Assembly: GCF_006715495.1 (NCBI RefSeq)
Contig: NZ_VFNI01000001.1
Location: forward strand, 992,001 to 1,056,000
Reading direction: 5' to 3'
Origin: Herbaspirillum sp. SJZ106
Lineage (GTDB): Bacteria; Pseudomonadota; Gammaproteobacteria; Burkholderiales; Burkholderiaceae_D
Length of the DNA: 64,000 bases
Part shown: positions 8,981 to 19,820 of the stretch, one piece after another
Position numbering within the stretch: the stretch's first letter is position 1
Layout: every line of letters starts with the position of its first letter
Notes under the pieces: generated by a model
Databases searched by the model: none
What the model was told of the DNA's origin: nothing
The model's input: the letters and a program-made list of their open reading frames with translations, nothing else
Program-made: the position numbers and the translations under genes

Positions 8981-9496
8981 ATGCAAAACCATTTCGACCT
9001 GTTCCAGTTACCGCAGCGCTTCGCCGTCGACATCAAGGCGCTGGAGCAGGCGTACCACCAGGTGCAGGGCCGGGCGCATCCGGACAAGTTCGCGCACGCC
9101 AGCGACGCCGAGAAGCGCGTGGCGATGCAATGGGCCATCCGCGCCAACGAGGCCTACCAGACCCTGAAAAGCCCGCTGCGCCGCGCGCGCTACCTGTGCG
9201 AACTCAACGGCGTGGATTTACAGACCGAATCGAACACTTCGATGGCGCCGGCCTTCCTGATGCAGCAGATGGAATGGCGCGAGACCCTGGACGATGCCAA
9301 GGCCGGCAAGGACATCGACGCGCTGGAGCGGCTCAACAGCGAGCTGACGGCCGAAAAGAAGGCCGAGGTGGCGCGCATCGAAAAGCTGCTGGATGCAGGC
9401 GACTACACCCAGGCCGCGCAACTGGTGCGCCAGTTGATGTTCCTCGACAAGTTCGGCGGCGAGATCGGCGACGCATTCGCCCTGATCGAAGGCTGA
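8981..9496 (+). CDS. hscB: Co-chaperone HscB
   Basis: J-domain protein (171 residues) that binds IscU and stimulates the ATPase of HscA. The J domain (about 1-75) has the HPDKF motif, and the C-terminal three-helix domain that contacts IscU follows (about 90-170, MEWRETLDDA). The ATG at 8981 directly follows the T-rich end of the upstream hairpin, so no strong ribosome site is visible. Confidence 0.95.
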   Translation: MQNHFDLFQLPQRFAVDIKALEQAYHQVQGRAHPDKFAHASDAEKRVAMQWAIRANEAYQTLKSPLRRARYLCELNGVDLQTESNTSMAPAFLMQQMEWRETLDDAKAGKDIDALERLNSELTAEKKAEVARIEKLLDAGDYTQAAQLVRQLMFLDKFGGEIGDAFALIEG

Positions 9497-9516
9497 GGCC
9501 AAAGAGCGGAGACGAC

Positions 9517-10140
9517 ATGCCCGATATCTTCCTGTTCCTGCTGGCCGCCATGACGCTGACCCTGGCGCCGGGGCCGGACAACATCTACGTGCTCACGCGC
9601 GGCATCGCGCAAGGAAAGAAGGCCGGGCTGGTGGCGGCGGCCGGGTTCTCTTCCGGGCTGATTTTCCATACCTTGCTGGCGGTGCTGGGTTTCGCCGCCG
9701 TGATCAAGGCGTATCCGCCGGCCTACCACGCGCTACAATACGCGGGCGCGGCCTACCTGGCCTACCTCGGTTACCGCACGCTGCGCTCGGCCTCGGCCGG
9801 CATCGCGCTGGCCTCGGAAGAGGGCGCGCCGGGCGTGCCGCTCAAGCGCATCTACTGGCAAAGCGTGCTGGCCAACATGCTCAACCCCAAGGTCACGCTG
9901 TTCTTCATCGCCTTCCTGCCGCAGTTCGTGCATGCCGAAGCCGGCCGCGTGCCGCTGCAGATGCTGCTGCTGGCGCTGGTGTTCATCGCCCAGGCCTTTG
10001 TCATCTTCAGCGCCATTGCGCTGTTTTCCGGCGCAGTGGGCGCTTACTTCCGCCGCCGCGCTTCCGCTTCCGTCCATCTGAACCGCCTCGCAGGCTGCGC
10101 CTTCATCGGCCTCGGCATCCGGATGGCTTTACCTGAATAA
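9517..10140 (+). CDS. LysE/RhtB-family exporter inside the isc operon
   Basis: Inner-membrane exporter of 207 residues with about six hydrophobic segments. The N-terminal FLLAAMTLTLAPGPDNIYVL and the NMLNPKVTLFFIAFLPQF motif in the middle are hallmarks of the LysE/RhtB superfamily, which exports amino acids and related small molecules. It starts 20 bases after hscB with GAGCGGAGA upstream and ends 18 bases before hscA, so it is cotranscribed with the chaperone genes. This family is not part of the canonical isc operon. The substrate is unknown; export of excess cysteine, alanine or another thiol compound is only a guess from context. Confidence 0.88.
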   Translation: MPDIFLFLLAAMTLTLAPGPDNIYVLTRGIAQGKKAGLVAAAGFSSGLIFHTLLAVLGFAAVIKAYPPAYHALQYAGAAYLAYLGYRTLRSASAGIALASEEGAPGVPLKRIYWQSVLANMLNPKVTLFFIAFLPQFVHAEAGRVPLQMLLLALVFIAQAFVIFSAIALFSGAVGAYFRRRASASVHLNRLAGCAFIGLGIRMALPE

Positions 10141-10158
10141 CGAACCGATCCAACCCTT

Positions 10159-12024
<1,866 letters not shown>

Positions 12025-12058
12025 TTTAACCGAATACCGCATACCCGAAAGTCATCCC

Positions 12059-12397
12059 ATGCCTCAGATCGTCATCCTCCCCCATCCGGTACTGTGCCCC
12101 CAAGGCTCGGTGATCGACGCCCCGGCCGGCAAGACCCTGTGCGACGCGCTGCTCGACAGCGACATCGACATCGAGCACGCCTGCGAAAAATCCTGTGCCT
12201 GTACCACTTGCCACGTGGTGATCCGCGAGGGCTTCGACACCCTCAACGACCCTTCCGACAAGGAAGAGGATCTGCTGGACATGGCCTGGGGCCTGGAAGC
12301 GACTTCCCGCCTGTCGTGCCAGGTGGTGCTGGGCGAGGATGACCTGACCGTCGAAATCCCCAAGTACACGATCAACCACGCTTCCGAAAACCACTGA
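12059..12397 (+). CDS. fdx: [2Fe-2S] ferredoxin of the isc system
   Basis: Adrenodoxin-type ferredoxin (112 residues) that supplies electrons for cluster assembly. Ligand cysteines lie in CEKSCACTTC and RLSCQ. The start at 12059 (MPQIVILPHP) fits the family; a longer frame upstream overlaps hscA and is not needed. It follows hscA by 34 bases. Confidence 0.95.
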   Translation: MPQIVILPHPVLCPQGSVIDAPAGKTLCDALLDSDIDIEHACEKSCACTTCHVVIREGFDTLNDPSDKEEDLLDMAWGLEATSRLSCQVVLGEDDLTVEIPKYTINHASENH

Positions 12398-12413
12398 TCC
12401 GGGGGAACCGCAC

Positions 12414-12608
12414 ATGAAATGGACTGACACCCAGCTGATCGCCGAGGAACTGTACGACAAGTTTCCCGACATCGACCCCAAGACCATCCGCTTCACCGAC
12501 CTGCATCGCTGGGTGATGGAGCTGGACGGTTTCGACGACGACCCGAACCGCTCGGGTGAGCGCATCCTGGAGGCGATCCAGGCGGCGTGGATCGAAGAGG
12601 CGGAATAA
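12414..12608 (+). CDS. iscX: IscX protein
   Basis: Small acidic protein (64 residues) that binds IscS and iron and is thought to tune cluster assembly. MKWTDTQLIAEELYDKFPD and the FTDLHRWV block are conserved in the family. It is the last gene of the operon, 16 bases after fdx, preceded by GGGGGAA and followed by a strong terminator. Confidence 0.95.
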   Translation: MKWTDTQLIAEELYDKFPDIDPKTIRFTDLHRWVMELDGFDDDPNRSGERILEAIQAAWIEEAE

Positions 12609-12626
12609 GTCTTTGGCAGTGGCAGC

Positions 12627-12664
12627 AAAAATGCCGTTCGGTGCAAACCTGAACGGCATTTTTT
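12627..12664. terminator. Terminator at the end of the isc operon
   Basis: AAAAATGCCGTTC pairs with GAACGGCATTTTT around an 11-base loop and is flanked by A and T tracts, so it can also stop the minus-strand DUF1501 gene that ends at 12695. Confidence 0.88.
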
Positions 12665-12694
12665 ATGGGCGGGGAGAGGGCCATCCTCCCATCG

Positions 12695-14008
12695 TCATAT
12701 CAACAGATCCGGCACCCCATGTCCGCCGGCCGCATATTGCGGAAAGATCTTTTCCAGTTCCTGATCCCTGATGCGCATATGGCGCTCCGCCACCGACGAC
12801 AGCACCGCGCGGAAATCGGTGGTGATGGCCAGGTCGCGGCCTTCGTTGAGGGCGGCCTGGTTCAGCCCCGGCCATTGCCCGTGGATTTTGCCGCCCCGCA
12901 CATTGCCGCCCAGCAGCCACATGGCGTTGCCATGCCCGTGGTCGGTGCCGCCGTTGCCGTTCTCGCGGAAGGTGCGGCCGAATTCGGACAGCACCACGAC
13001 CACCGTATCGTTGAACGCCGGCCCCAGTTCGCGCGCCAGCGTCGCCAGGCCGGCGGCCAGCGGCGCCAGCCGCCCCGCCAGTTGGCCGGCGCCGTTGCCC
13101 TGGTTGATGTGCGTGTCCCAGCCGCCCACGGCCAGGAAGGACAGGCGGATGCGCGGGTCGTTGCGCATCAGGCGGCCCAGGCGCGCGGTATCGAGCGACA
13201 GGCCGTCTGGCAGCGGCGCGCCGTTGTTGGCCATCTGCTGTTCCTGGCTGTTGATGTCGGCCATCAGTTCGCGACGCGCCGCGATGCCGTCGCGGTAGGC
13301 GCGGGCAATCGGGTCGTCGCCGGCATACAGCGGCGCGAAGGCCTGCATCATGCGCGGCTGGTCGATCAGGCTGGGGCGGGCGGCGGCGCGGCCGGTCTGG
13401 AGGTTGGCCACGACGTTGCTGCCGCTCATGATGCGCGGCGTGGCGTCGCCCATCGCCAGCGCCTGCAGTGGCGATTCCGACGGCGGCAGGTAGCCCATCA
13501 GGCGGTTCATCCAGCCGTCGCGCGTATTGTGCTGGCCGGGCGTGCCGGTTTCCATGTAGTCCTGCGCCTCGAAGTGCGAACGCGATGCATCCGGCGAGCC
13601 GGAGGCGTGGACGAAGGCCAGTTGGCCGCTTTCCCAGTAAGGCATCAGCGGCTGCAGCGCCGGGTGCAGGCCGAAGTAGCCGCTCAGGTCGATGGCGCCG
13701 TTGGCCTGGCCGGGGCGCGCCACGGCGATGGTCGGACGGGCCCGGTAATACTCGGGATCGCCATGCGGCACCACCACATTCAAGCCGTCGACGGCGCCGC
13801 GCAGGAACACCACCACCATGCGCGGCGCGCCATCGCCAGCGGCGTGCGCACGCGGCCTGGGCGAACCGTAGGCGAGCTTGGCCGGCCCGGCCCGGCTGAT
13901 GCTGTGGTCGCCGATGGGCGCCACGGCGCAACCGGACAGGCCGACCGGCAGCAGGATGGCGCCGCCGCTTGCGGCGCCGAGATAGCGGATGAAGTCACGG
14001 CGGTTCAT
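12695..14008 (-). CDS. DUF1501 protein, predicted Tat-exported lipoprotein
   Basis: Exported protein of 437 residues. The N-terminus has a twin-arginine signal (NRRDFIRYLG) followed by a hydrophobic stretch ending in LPVGLSGCA, a lipobox-like sequence, so it may be a Tat-dependent lipoprotein. The body has the DUF1501 pattern of the sulfatase/alkaline-phosphatase-like fold (VVVFLRGAVDGLNVV near residue 50, VVLSEFGRTFREN and DHGHGNAMW near 345-365). Function is unknown. It follows the DUF1800 gene by seven bases; the two families are often paired, which suggests a joint role outside the cytoplasm. Confidence 0.85.
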   Translation of the reverse strand: MNRRDFIRYLGAASGGAILLPVGLSGCAVAPIGDHSISRAGPAKLAYGSPRPRAHAAGDGAPRMVVVFLRGAVDGLNVVVPHGDPEYYRARPTIAVARPGQANGAIDLSGYFGLHPALQPLMPYWESGQLAFVHASGSPDASRSHFEAQDYMETGTPGQHNTRDGWMNRLMGYLPPSESPLQALAMGDATPRIMSGSNVVANLQTGRAAARPSLIDQPRMMQAFAPLYAGDDPIARAYRDGIAARRELMADINSQEQQMANNGAPLPDGLSLDTARLGRLMRNDPRIRLSFLAVGGWDTHINQGNGAGQLAGRLAPLAAGLATLARELGPAFNDTVVVVLSEFGRTFRENGNGGTDHGHGNAMWLLGGNVRGGKIHGQWPGLNQAALNEGRDLAITTDFRAVLSSVAERHMRIRDQELEKIFPQYAAGGHGVPDLLI

Positions 14009-14015
14009 ATTGGTC

Positions 14016-15587
14016 CTAGCGTTTCATGAAGTCGGGACTGCCCAGAATCAGTCCGGCCTGCAGGTTGGGCGATGCGGCGTTGATCTTCTGAACGCTGTCC
14101 GGTGCAATGGCCGGCCCCAGTGTGGCCAGCAATTGTTGCGGGTCGGTCGGGCGGGCGTCGGCATTGGCGGGCGGCGGCGCACCTTCGGCGCGGGCGATGG
14201 GCGATTTGCCGTTCACCAGGCCGCCGGCGAAATTGATCCGGCGCAGCAGCGCGTCGGGATTGAGCCAGGCCGCTTGGGAATACTTGTAGCCCTCGGGCGT
14301 GAGCCAGCCGTACAGCGGCATGCCGAACTGGCCCAGCGCGCCGTTGACCGGCCTGGGGTTGATCACCGGCGTGGCGCTGGCGCGCAGGGCCGAGACCACG
14401 AACTGGTAGGGCGTCTTGAATTGCGTCTGGTAATTGGCGCGCGACCAGAACTGCGGGCTGTCGAACAGGGTTTGCAGCACCGCGCGGATATCGCCGTGCG
14501 TGGCCAGGAAGGTCTGCGACAGTTTTTGCACCAGTGCCGGATCGGGCTGGTCGGCGACGAAATACTGCGCCAGCTGGGTGGCGATGAAGCGTGCCGTCGA
14601 CGGATGGCTGGCGAGGATGTCGAGTGCGGCCTCGCCCTCCTGGTAGCCGCGGGCCGCGAGCGGCTTGCCGAGGAACACCTTGGGGGCGGCATCGTGGCGC
14701 GCGGCGTCGAAGGAAAAGGGCGCGGCGCCGCCTTTCATGGCGTTGACGTCGATGGTCCAGCCCGACAGGATGCGCGCCAGCGTGATGACGTCGGCTTGCC
14801 GATAGCCGCCGTCCACGCCCAGCGTATGCAGCTCCATCAGCTCGCGCGCGTAGTTTTCATTGAGCCCCTTGAAGCGGCCGCGCGCGCCCGGCGTGCCGAC
14901 GCCGCTGGAAAGCCAGTTGTCGAGGTAGTACAGCATCGCCGGATGATGCGCCACGGCGCCCAGCAGATCGCGGAAATTGCCCAGCGCATAAGGGCGGATG
15001 GCGTTTTTTTCATAGTCGCCGACCCAGTAGCGCACCCATTCCTTGCCTTCGAAGACGTTGAAGTGATTGGCCCAGAATTCGGTCATCACCTCTTCCAGCT
15101 GGCGCGGGCTTTCGGTGGCTTGCAGCAGGCGCGCCAGGTGGAATTGCGGCGTCAGTTCGCGCGCGGCGCGCTGGCGGGCGGCTTGTTTTTCTTCTTTCGA
15201 TGCGTTCTTGTCGAACGAGGGCGGGCCATAGTCGACGAACAATTGCGCCGGCGTCATCTGCAGGGCCGGCAGCGCGGCCAGCCGGGCCTGCAGGTCTGGC
15301 GGCAGCGGGATGCGCTCGGGATGCAGTTGCAATTCGATGTAGCGCCTGGCGCCCATTTTCTCGACCTGTTCCAGCTCGCCCGGACGCGGCCCGTAGGCCA
15401 GGCGGTCGAGCACATGCAAGGCCTGCTCCCGCGGCGACAGCTCGGCGCCGGTCGCCGAGGCGGCACAGCATGCGAGCAATACCAGCAGGCAGCGTTGGCG
15501 CAGGGTAGCCGGCGACATGGCCGGGCGGAGGGCTTGGCGAAACGGGCGCATGAATGGACGCATGAATGGTTGCATCAATGGACGCAT
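14016..15587 (-). CDS. DUF1800 exported protein
   Basis: Secreted protein of 523 residues from the chosen start, with the DUF1800 core from about residue 60 (HVLDRLAYGPRPGE) through FWANHFNVF and NENYARELMELHTLGV. Function is unknown. The ATG at 15587 has GAGG seven bases upstream, so I prefer it to an ATG 31 codons earlier. The first 23 residues repeat the pattern MRPL-MQPF-MRPF-MRPF ahead of a normal signal peptide that could also start at 15518 (MSPATLRQRCLL). The four ATGs arise from tandem 12-base repeats. It is cotranscribed with the DUF1501 gene. Confidence 0.83.
   Translation of the reverse strand: MRPLMQPFMRPFMRPFRQALRPAMSPATLRQRCLLVLLACCAASATGAELSPREQALHVLDRLAYGPRPGELEQVEKMGARRYIELQLHPERIPLPPDLQARLAALPALQMTPAQLFVDYGPPSFDKNASKEEKQAARQRAARELTPQFHLARLLQATESPRQLEEVMTEFWANHFNVFEGKEWVRYWVGDYEKNAIRPYALGNFRDLLGAVAHHPAMLYYLDNWLSSGVGTPGARGRFKGLNENYARELMELHTLGVDGGYRQADVITLARILSGWTIDVNAMKGGAAPFSFDAARHDAAPKVFLGKPLAARGYQEGEAALDILASHPSTARFIATQLAQYFVADQPDPALVQKLSQTFLATHGDIRAVLQTLFDSPQFWSRANYQTQFKTPYQFVVSALRASATPVINPRPVNGALGQFGMPLYGWLTPEGYKYSQAAWLNPDALLRRINFAGGLVNGKSPIARAEGAPPPANADARPTDPQQLLATLGPAIAPDSVQKINAASPNLQAGLILGSPDFMKR
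15540..15587 (-). repeat. Tandem 12-base repeat, four units, at the start of the DUF1800 gene
   Basis: Four degenerate units of the type ATGCGTCCATTC, each beginning with an in-frame ATG, make up the first codons of the gene. Copy number changes would add or remove possible start codons without shifting the frame. Confidence 0.75.
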
Positions 15588-15789
15588 AAATCGGCCTCGA
15601 TAATGGATGTTGGCCTGTCGGAAACTTTCAACGGGGATGCCTCGTCCCGACGGACTGAAATGGCGCATGACTCGTTCCATAACGCCGCGTGCCCGATTAA
15701 GGTTGGCAGAATCCGGCAGCGTTACACGGCGTTACAAAGCTGATGCGGTTGTCAGGAATGGAGGCGGGGAGGGTAGAGGGAAAATGACG

Positions 15790-16368
15790 TCAATGCTCGA
15801 CCAGCTCGAAACTGCCATCGCCGCGCAATACCGTGCGGTCGTTGATGCGGCTGGCGGTGGTCGAGATGCCGGCATCGATGTCGATTTGCAGTTGCAGCGA
15901 GCTGCCCCGGACCGGCACGTCGTTGATGATGGGCACCGCGCCGGTGTTGGGCGACAGCACCAGGCTATCGGCCTGGGTCTCGGGCGGCTGGCCCGGCACC
16001 AGGACGCTGCCCAGCCCGACCGCACGGCCGTCCAGCCGGGCATTGAGTACGCGCAGGGTGAACGCGCCGCCATTGCCGAGCCGGTAGGCGTGGGCGTCGG
16101 TGTCGGCGGCGCTGCCGCGGAAGAACAGCGTCATCAGCGTTGGCACCCTGCAGGTGGCGGTGAGCGTCACGCTTTGCCGCCCCAGGCTCATCATCAGCGG
16201 CGAGACTTGTCTTTTCAGCAGCTCCGCGCGCGTGGTGGCGCCATAGTCCACGCTGGGGTTGCTGATCAGCATCTGGCAGTTGTCGGCGCCGCTGGCATAG
16301 GCCGCTGGCGCGGCCAGCAGGATGGCCGCCAGCGTGGCCAGCGCAGAGACAAGATCAGACCGGCGCAT
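15790..16368 (-). CDS. DUF1120-type fimbrial subunit (last gene of the pilus operon)
   Basis: Exported protein of 192 residues with a signal peptide (MRRSDLVSALATLAAILL, cleavage near AYASGA). It shares the DUF1120-like layout with the two subunits at the operon start: an early cysteine (NCQML), a DYGA motif, a second cysteine (TATCRVP) and a C-terminal GDGSFELVEH strand of the kind that is completed by chaperone donor strands. The start at 16368 overlaps the usher stop by 14 bases and has AAAGGA upstream, showing translational coupling. It could be a tip adhesin or a minor subunit. Confidence 0.78.
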   Translation of the reverse strand: MRRSDLVSALATLAAILLAAPAAYASGADNCQMLISNPSVDYGATTRAELLKRQVSPLMMSLGRQSVTLTATCRVPTLMTLFFRGSAADTDAHAYRLGNGGAFTLRVLNARLDGRAVGLGSVLVPGQPPETQADSLVLSPNTGAVPIINDVPVRGSSLQLQIDIDAGISTTASRINDRTVLRGDGSFELVEH

Positions 16369-18928
16369 AGGGAAGTCCTTTCGGTTGCGCGTGCAAGTCG
16401 GGCCGGCATATCGCATCGGCCGTCTCGTAGAACATATTGGGATCGGCGGCTGATGGCAAGCTGTATTGGAGCACGCAACTCTTCTCGTCCGGCAGGGTAA
16501 CGCGCAGCGGCCCGCTTGGCGTACCGTTGAGCAGGAACACCTGGCCATCGTCGACCACGGTGGTCACGAACTGGTTATCGTCATCGAGCACGAAAGCGCC
16601 CTTGGGCAAGGGCTGGCCATCGGGCGACCTGGCGTTGAGCAGGATGCGCCTGACCTTGAGCACATCGAAGTCGATATGGCTGACCGAGCCCCGGCCCGGG
16701 TCGAGCAGCTTGAGCCCATTCCTGATGTCGACGTTGCGGGGCAGGCTCTTGGTGGCGATTTCCAGCCGGGTGCTGGCGTAGGGCGGCAACTGCGAAACCA
16801 CGGCCTGGCCTTTCCAGTCGGTCCAGACGGGGCCATAGGGCGTGCTGACCTTGACGCCGGCGACATCGCCTACCCGCAGGATGCCGAAGGTGTCCTGCAC
16901 CGCGTAGGGCGACAGCGTCAAGCCGCCCTGGTGCAGCACCATCGCGCCGCGCAGCCCGCCGTTGTAGGCGGTGCTGCCCGATCCGTAGCGCGCGTAGCCG
17001 AGGTTGACCTGGGCATAGCGCGGCAGCATCGAGACCTGGGTCGACAGGTCGTGGTTCTTGGTCTCCTGGTTGCGTTCGGCGGCGACGGTGTAGTTGACGT
17101 AGTCGTTGAACAGCTCGTTATACGACGCGCCCAGGCGCTGGTAGCCGCTGCTGTTGTTGACGTAGGTGCGCACGTTGCGCCTGCCCAGCGGGATGCTGAC
17201 GGTGAGGTAGAAAGCGTTGGCGTTGCCTCCCAGCGCGCCGGTGCCGCCCATCTGGTGCTCGATGTTCAGGTTGACGCTGACGGTATCGAAGTTGCGTCCC
17301 CACGAGGCCATGACGCGCTGGGTGTTTTGCCCGTAGAACTGGGTCGACCGGGAGTAGGAGACATTGAAGCCGCCCAGGAGCGTATTGCTCCAGCTGAGCG
17401 AGGCCGTGTACTGGGCGCGGTAGCGCGCGTATTGCGTGGTGGGCGTCTGGTCCGGCGTGAGCAGCAATTGCTCGGCCAGCTCCTTTTGCTGGTCGATGGT
17501 GGTGTCGCTGAGGTCGCGATAGCCCAGGGTCTGTTGCGTGGTGGACAGGCCCAGCGAGGTGTTTTGCGCCAGGATGCTGCTGCTGGCGAGGGTGAACTGG
17601 GTGCCGCGTTCGCCCTCGCGGGGCGCGCGCGAGAGCTTGTGCTGAATGCTCAGGTTATTGTCGCCGATGCGGGTGTCGGCGCCCCAGCTTGCGGCCTGGT
17701 AGCCGGTGGCGCCCATCAGGCCGGCGCTGAGCGTGCTGTTGCGCCCCAGCGGCCAGCCGCCTGCGGCGGTGGCGACCCAGGGTTGCCGGCCGGTAGAGTT
17801 GCCCAGCGAGCGCAGCTTGCCGAGCGCGAAGGAATAGCCGCGCTGCATGCCCAGGTTGCCGCCGTGCAGCGAGGCCGCCGGCACCGTGAAGCGGCGTTGC
17901 GCGCCGTTGGCTTCGGTTAGGGTGACCTCCAGGTCGCTGGTGCCGTTGAGCAGCGGCAGGTCGGCCAGCGCGAAGGGGCCGCTGGGCACCACCGTCGAGT
18001 AGATCAATGCGTTGTTCTGGCGCACCTCGATCCGCGCCTGGGTCTGCGCGATGCCTTCGACCATCACGTTGTTGATCGAGCCGGACGACAACGCGGTCTC
18101 CGGCACGATCTGCAGCCCGGTGATGGGGCCGGCGGCGAAAGCGGTATTGAGGATGTTGACCTGGCCGCCCTGGAAGATGGCTTTGTAGTCCACCAGCGTG
18201 TGCTGCGCATAGGCGTACAAGTGCTGGCGCTGCGAGGACTGGTCTTGCCGCGCATACATGGTGCGCCCACGCACGATCCAGTCGCGCGCGTTGAAGCCGT
18301 ATTCCAGGTTGGCGCTGAGGAACTGGCTGGAGCTGCTGCCGAACTGGCTGCGCGAGCTCACGATGTCATAGTTGAGCAGGGCGGCGCTGCCGCCGGTGGC
18401 GAAGCCGGAAAAATCGCTTTCATTGGGCCGTATCGCATCGGTCGGCACCACCAGCGCGACTTCTTCCTTGCCCGGCCTGAGTTCGATCCCGGTCTGCGGA
18501 TAGGCGGCCATGAAGTCGTAGCATGGCCCGGTTGCCGCCGCGGGAACCGGCAGGGTGTTTTCCGGCGTCTTCAGGCCACCCTTGTTGAGCAGGTTGCGGT
18601 CGAAGCAGAGTTCGCCCTTGTCGTCGAAGCGCGCATCGATGCGCCCGCGCGGCTGTCCGTTGACGAACAGCGTGACGATGTTGATGCCGGGGCGGAAGCG
18701 GGCGGCGTCCTTGAAGTATTCGGCGATTTGCGGGTCGATGCCGCGCTCGCGCAGCATGTCCAGGTCGAACCCGGCCGGCAGTTGCGCCCATGCCGGGAGC
18801 GCCGCGGCCAGGCCGCCGAGCGCGAGCAGGAGACGGAGGCAGCATGGCGACAGGCGCGGCGCGACTGTCCCTCCGGTATGCCGTTGCCGCGTACCGGAAG
18901 AAGACAGGCCGTTGTCCGCGGTCGCCAC
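16355..18928 (-). CDS. Outer-membrane fimbrial usher
   Basis: FimD/PapC-type usher of 857 residues that receives chaperone-subunit complexes and secretes the growing pilus. A signal peptide (hydrophobic stretch to PAWAQ) precedes the N-terminal chaperone-binding domain (about 45-190), the beta-barrel with its plug (FVPSGPFALADLPLLNGTSD-like region near 300-330) and C-terminal domains. The annotated start is GTG at 18928, ten bases after the chaperone stop. Lengths and spacing look intact, with no frameshift. Confidence 0.92.
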   Translation of the reverse strand: MATADNGLSSSGTRQRHTGGTVAPRLSPCCLRLLLALGGLAAALPAWAQLPAGFDLDMLRERGIDPQIAEYFKDAARFRPGINIVTLFVNGQPRGRIDARFDDKGELCFDRNLLNKGGLKTPENTLPVPAAATGPCYDFMAAYPQTGIELRPGKEEVALVVPTDAIRPNESDFSGFATGGSAALLNYDIVSSRSQFGSSSSQFLSANLEYGFNARDWIVRGRTMYARQDQSSQRQHLYAYAQHTLVDYKAIFQGGQVNILNTAFAAGPITGLQIVPETALSSGSINNVMVEGIAQTQARIEVRQNNALIYSTVVPSGPFALADLPLLNGTSDLEVTLTEANGAQRRFTVPAASLHGGNLGMQRGYSFALGKLRSLGNSTGRQPWVATAAGGWPLGRNSTLSAGLMGATGYQAASWGADTRIGDNNLSIQHKLSRAPREGERGTQFTLASSSILAQNTSLGLSTTQQTLGYRDLSDTTIDQQKELAEQLLLTPDQTPTTQYARYRAQYTASLSWSNTLLGGFNVSYSRSTQFYGQNTQRVMASWGRNFDTVSVNLNIEHQMGGTGALGGNANAFYLTVSIPLGRRNVRTYVNNSSGYQRLGASYNELFNDYVNYTVAAERNQETKNHDLSTQVSMLPRYAQVNLGYARYGSGSTAYNGGLRGAMVLHQGGLTLSPYAVQDTFGILRVGDVAGVKVSTPYGPVWTDWKGQAVVSQLPPYASTRLEIATKSLPRNVDIRNGLKLLDPGRGSVSHIDFDVLKVRRILLNARSPDGQPLPKGAFVLDDDNQFVTTVVDDGQVFLLNGTPSGPLRVTLPDEKSCVLQYSLPSAADPNMFYETADAICRPDLHAQPKGLPYAPV

Positions 18929-18938
18929 CCGTGAGGGC

Positions 18939-19670
18939 TCAGGGTTTGGCCAGCGGCGCGTCGAAAGTGTCGACGGAGAAGCCGTACACCGTCGCCGGCG
19001 ACAGGCGCACCGCCGTCGTGCCCGCCGCGTTGCCCTTGATCTGGCCGCTCAGTTTTTCTCCCGGCAAGATATAGGTGCGGCTCATGTCGACTTCGGTCAT
19101 GGACGGCAGCAGCGCCACCGCCTGGGCGAAGCGCACCACATAGGCGCTGTCGTTGCGCATCACCAGCGAATCGCCGCTGATGGACCAGCTCAGCAGCTTC
19201 CAGGGTTCGCGGTTCAGGGGCAGGTTCTTGGGATGGATGATCAGCGGCAGGTTCTGGCGCACGTTCATGGTCACCTTGACGCCGCCATCGGGACCTTTCT
19301 GCGGGATGCCCTCGAAAATGACGCGCTTGAGGCGCTGCGTCTTGAGCGGTTCCTTCAGTTGCAGGATGAAGCGCACCAGTTGCGTCTGCTCCGCTTCCAC
19401 CCGGGCCACCGGCGGGGAAACCACCAGCAGCGACTCCTGGTCTTCCGGCAGGTTCTGGATGGAGGTGTAGAGCAGGGTGGCGGCGGCGTCGGTATTCTTG
19501 ACGTTCATGCTGGCTTCGCCGTCGGCTTCGTTGACGATGACCACCGATGTTTCCGGCAGCATGCCGCTGGCGCGGGCGCCGGGCGCGGCAGCGCAGGCCG
19601 CTGCCAGAAGCGCCAGGCATGCCAGCCCGCGCATGTGTTTTTGCTGCATGGTTAAAGTTAAAGCGTACAT
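18939..19670 (-). CDS. Periplasmic pilus chaperone, PapD-like
   Basis: Chaperone of 243 residues that folds and caps pilus subunits by donor-strand complementation. After a signal peptide, two immunoglobulin-like domains are seen; the conserved RVIFEGIP and the VRQNLPLIIHPKNLP block match PapD-family signatures. GGAGG lies ten bases before the ATG at 19670. It lies between the second subunit gene and the usher. Confidence 0.92.
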   Translation of the reverse strand: MYALTLTMQQKHMRGLACLALLAAACAAAPGARASGMLPETSVVIVNEADGEASMNVKNTDAAATLLYTSIQNLPEDQESLLVVSPPVARVEAEQTQLVRFILQLKEPLKTQRLKRVIFEGIPQKGPDGGVKVTMNVRQNLPLIIHPKNLPLNREPWKLLSWSISGDSLVMRNDSAYVVRFAQAVALLPSMTEVDMSRTYILPGEKLSGQIKGNAAGTTAVRLSPATVYGFSVDTFDAPLAKP

Positions 19671-19820
19671 CCCGTTTCCCCTCCCCCGATAACGAAACTG
19701 TCTGTCTTTTTATCATCGCCGATCACGTCCGGCGGCAAGCGATCGAACAACAGGCGGTTTATGGCTGTTTTAGCCGTTTCGCGCCGCTCCGGTTTTTTTG
19801 CCGTGCCCGGCCAGCCGGCG

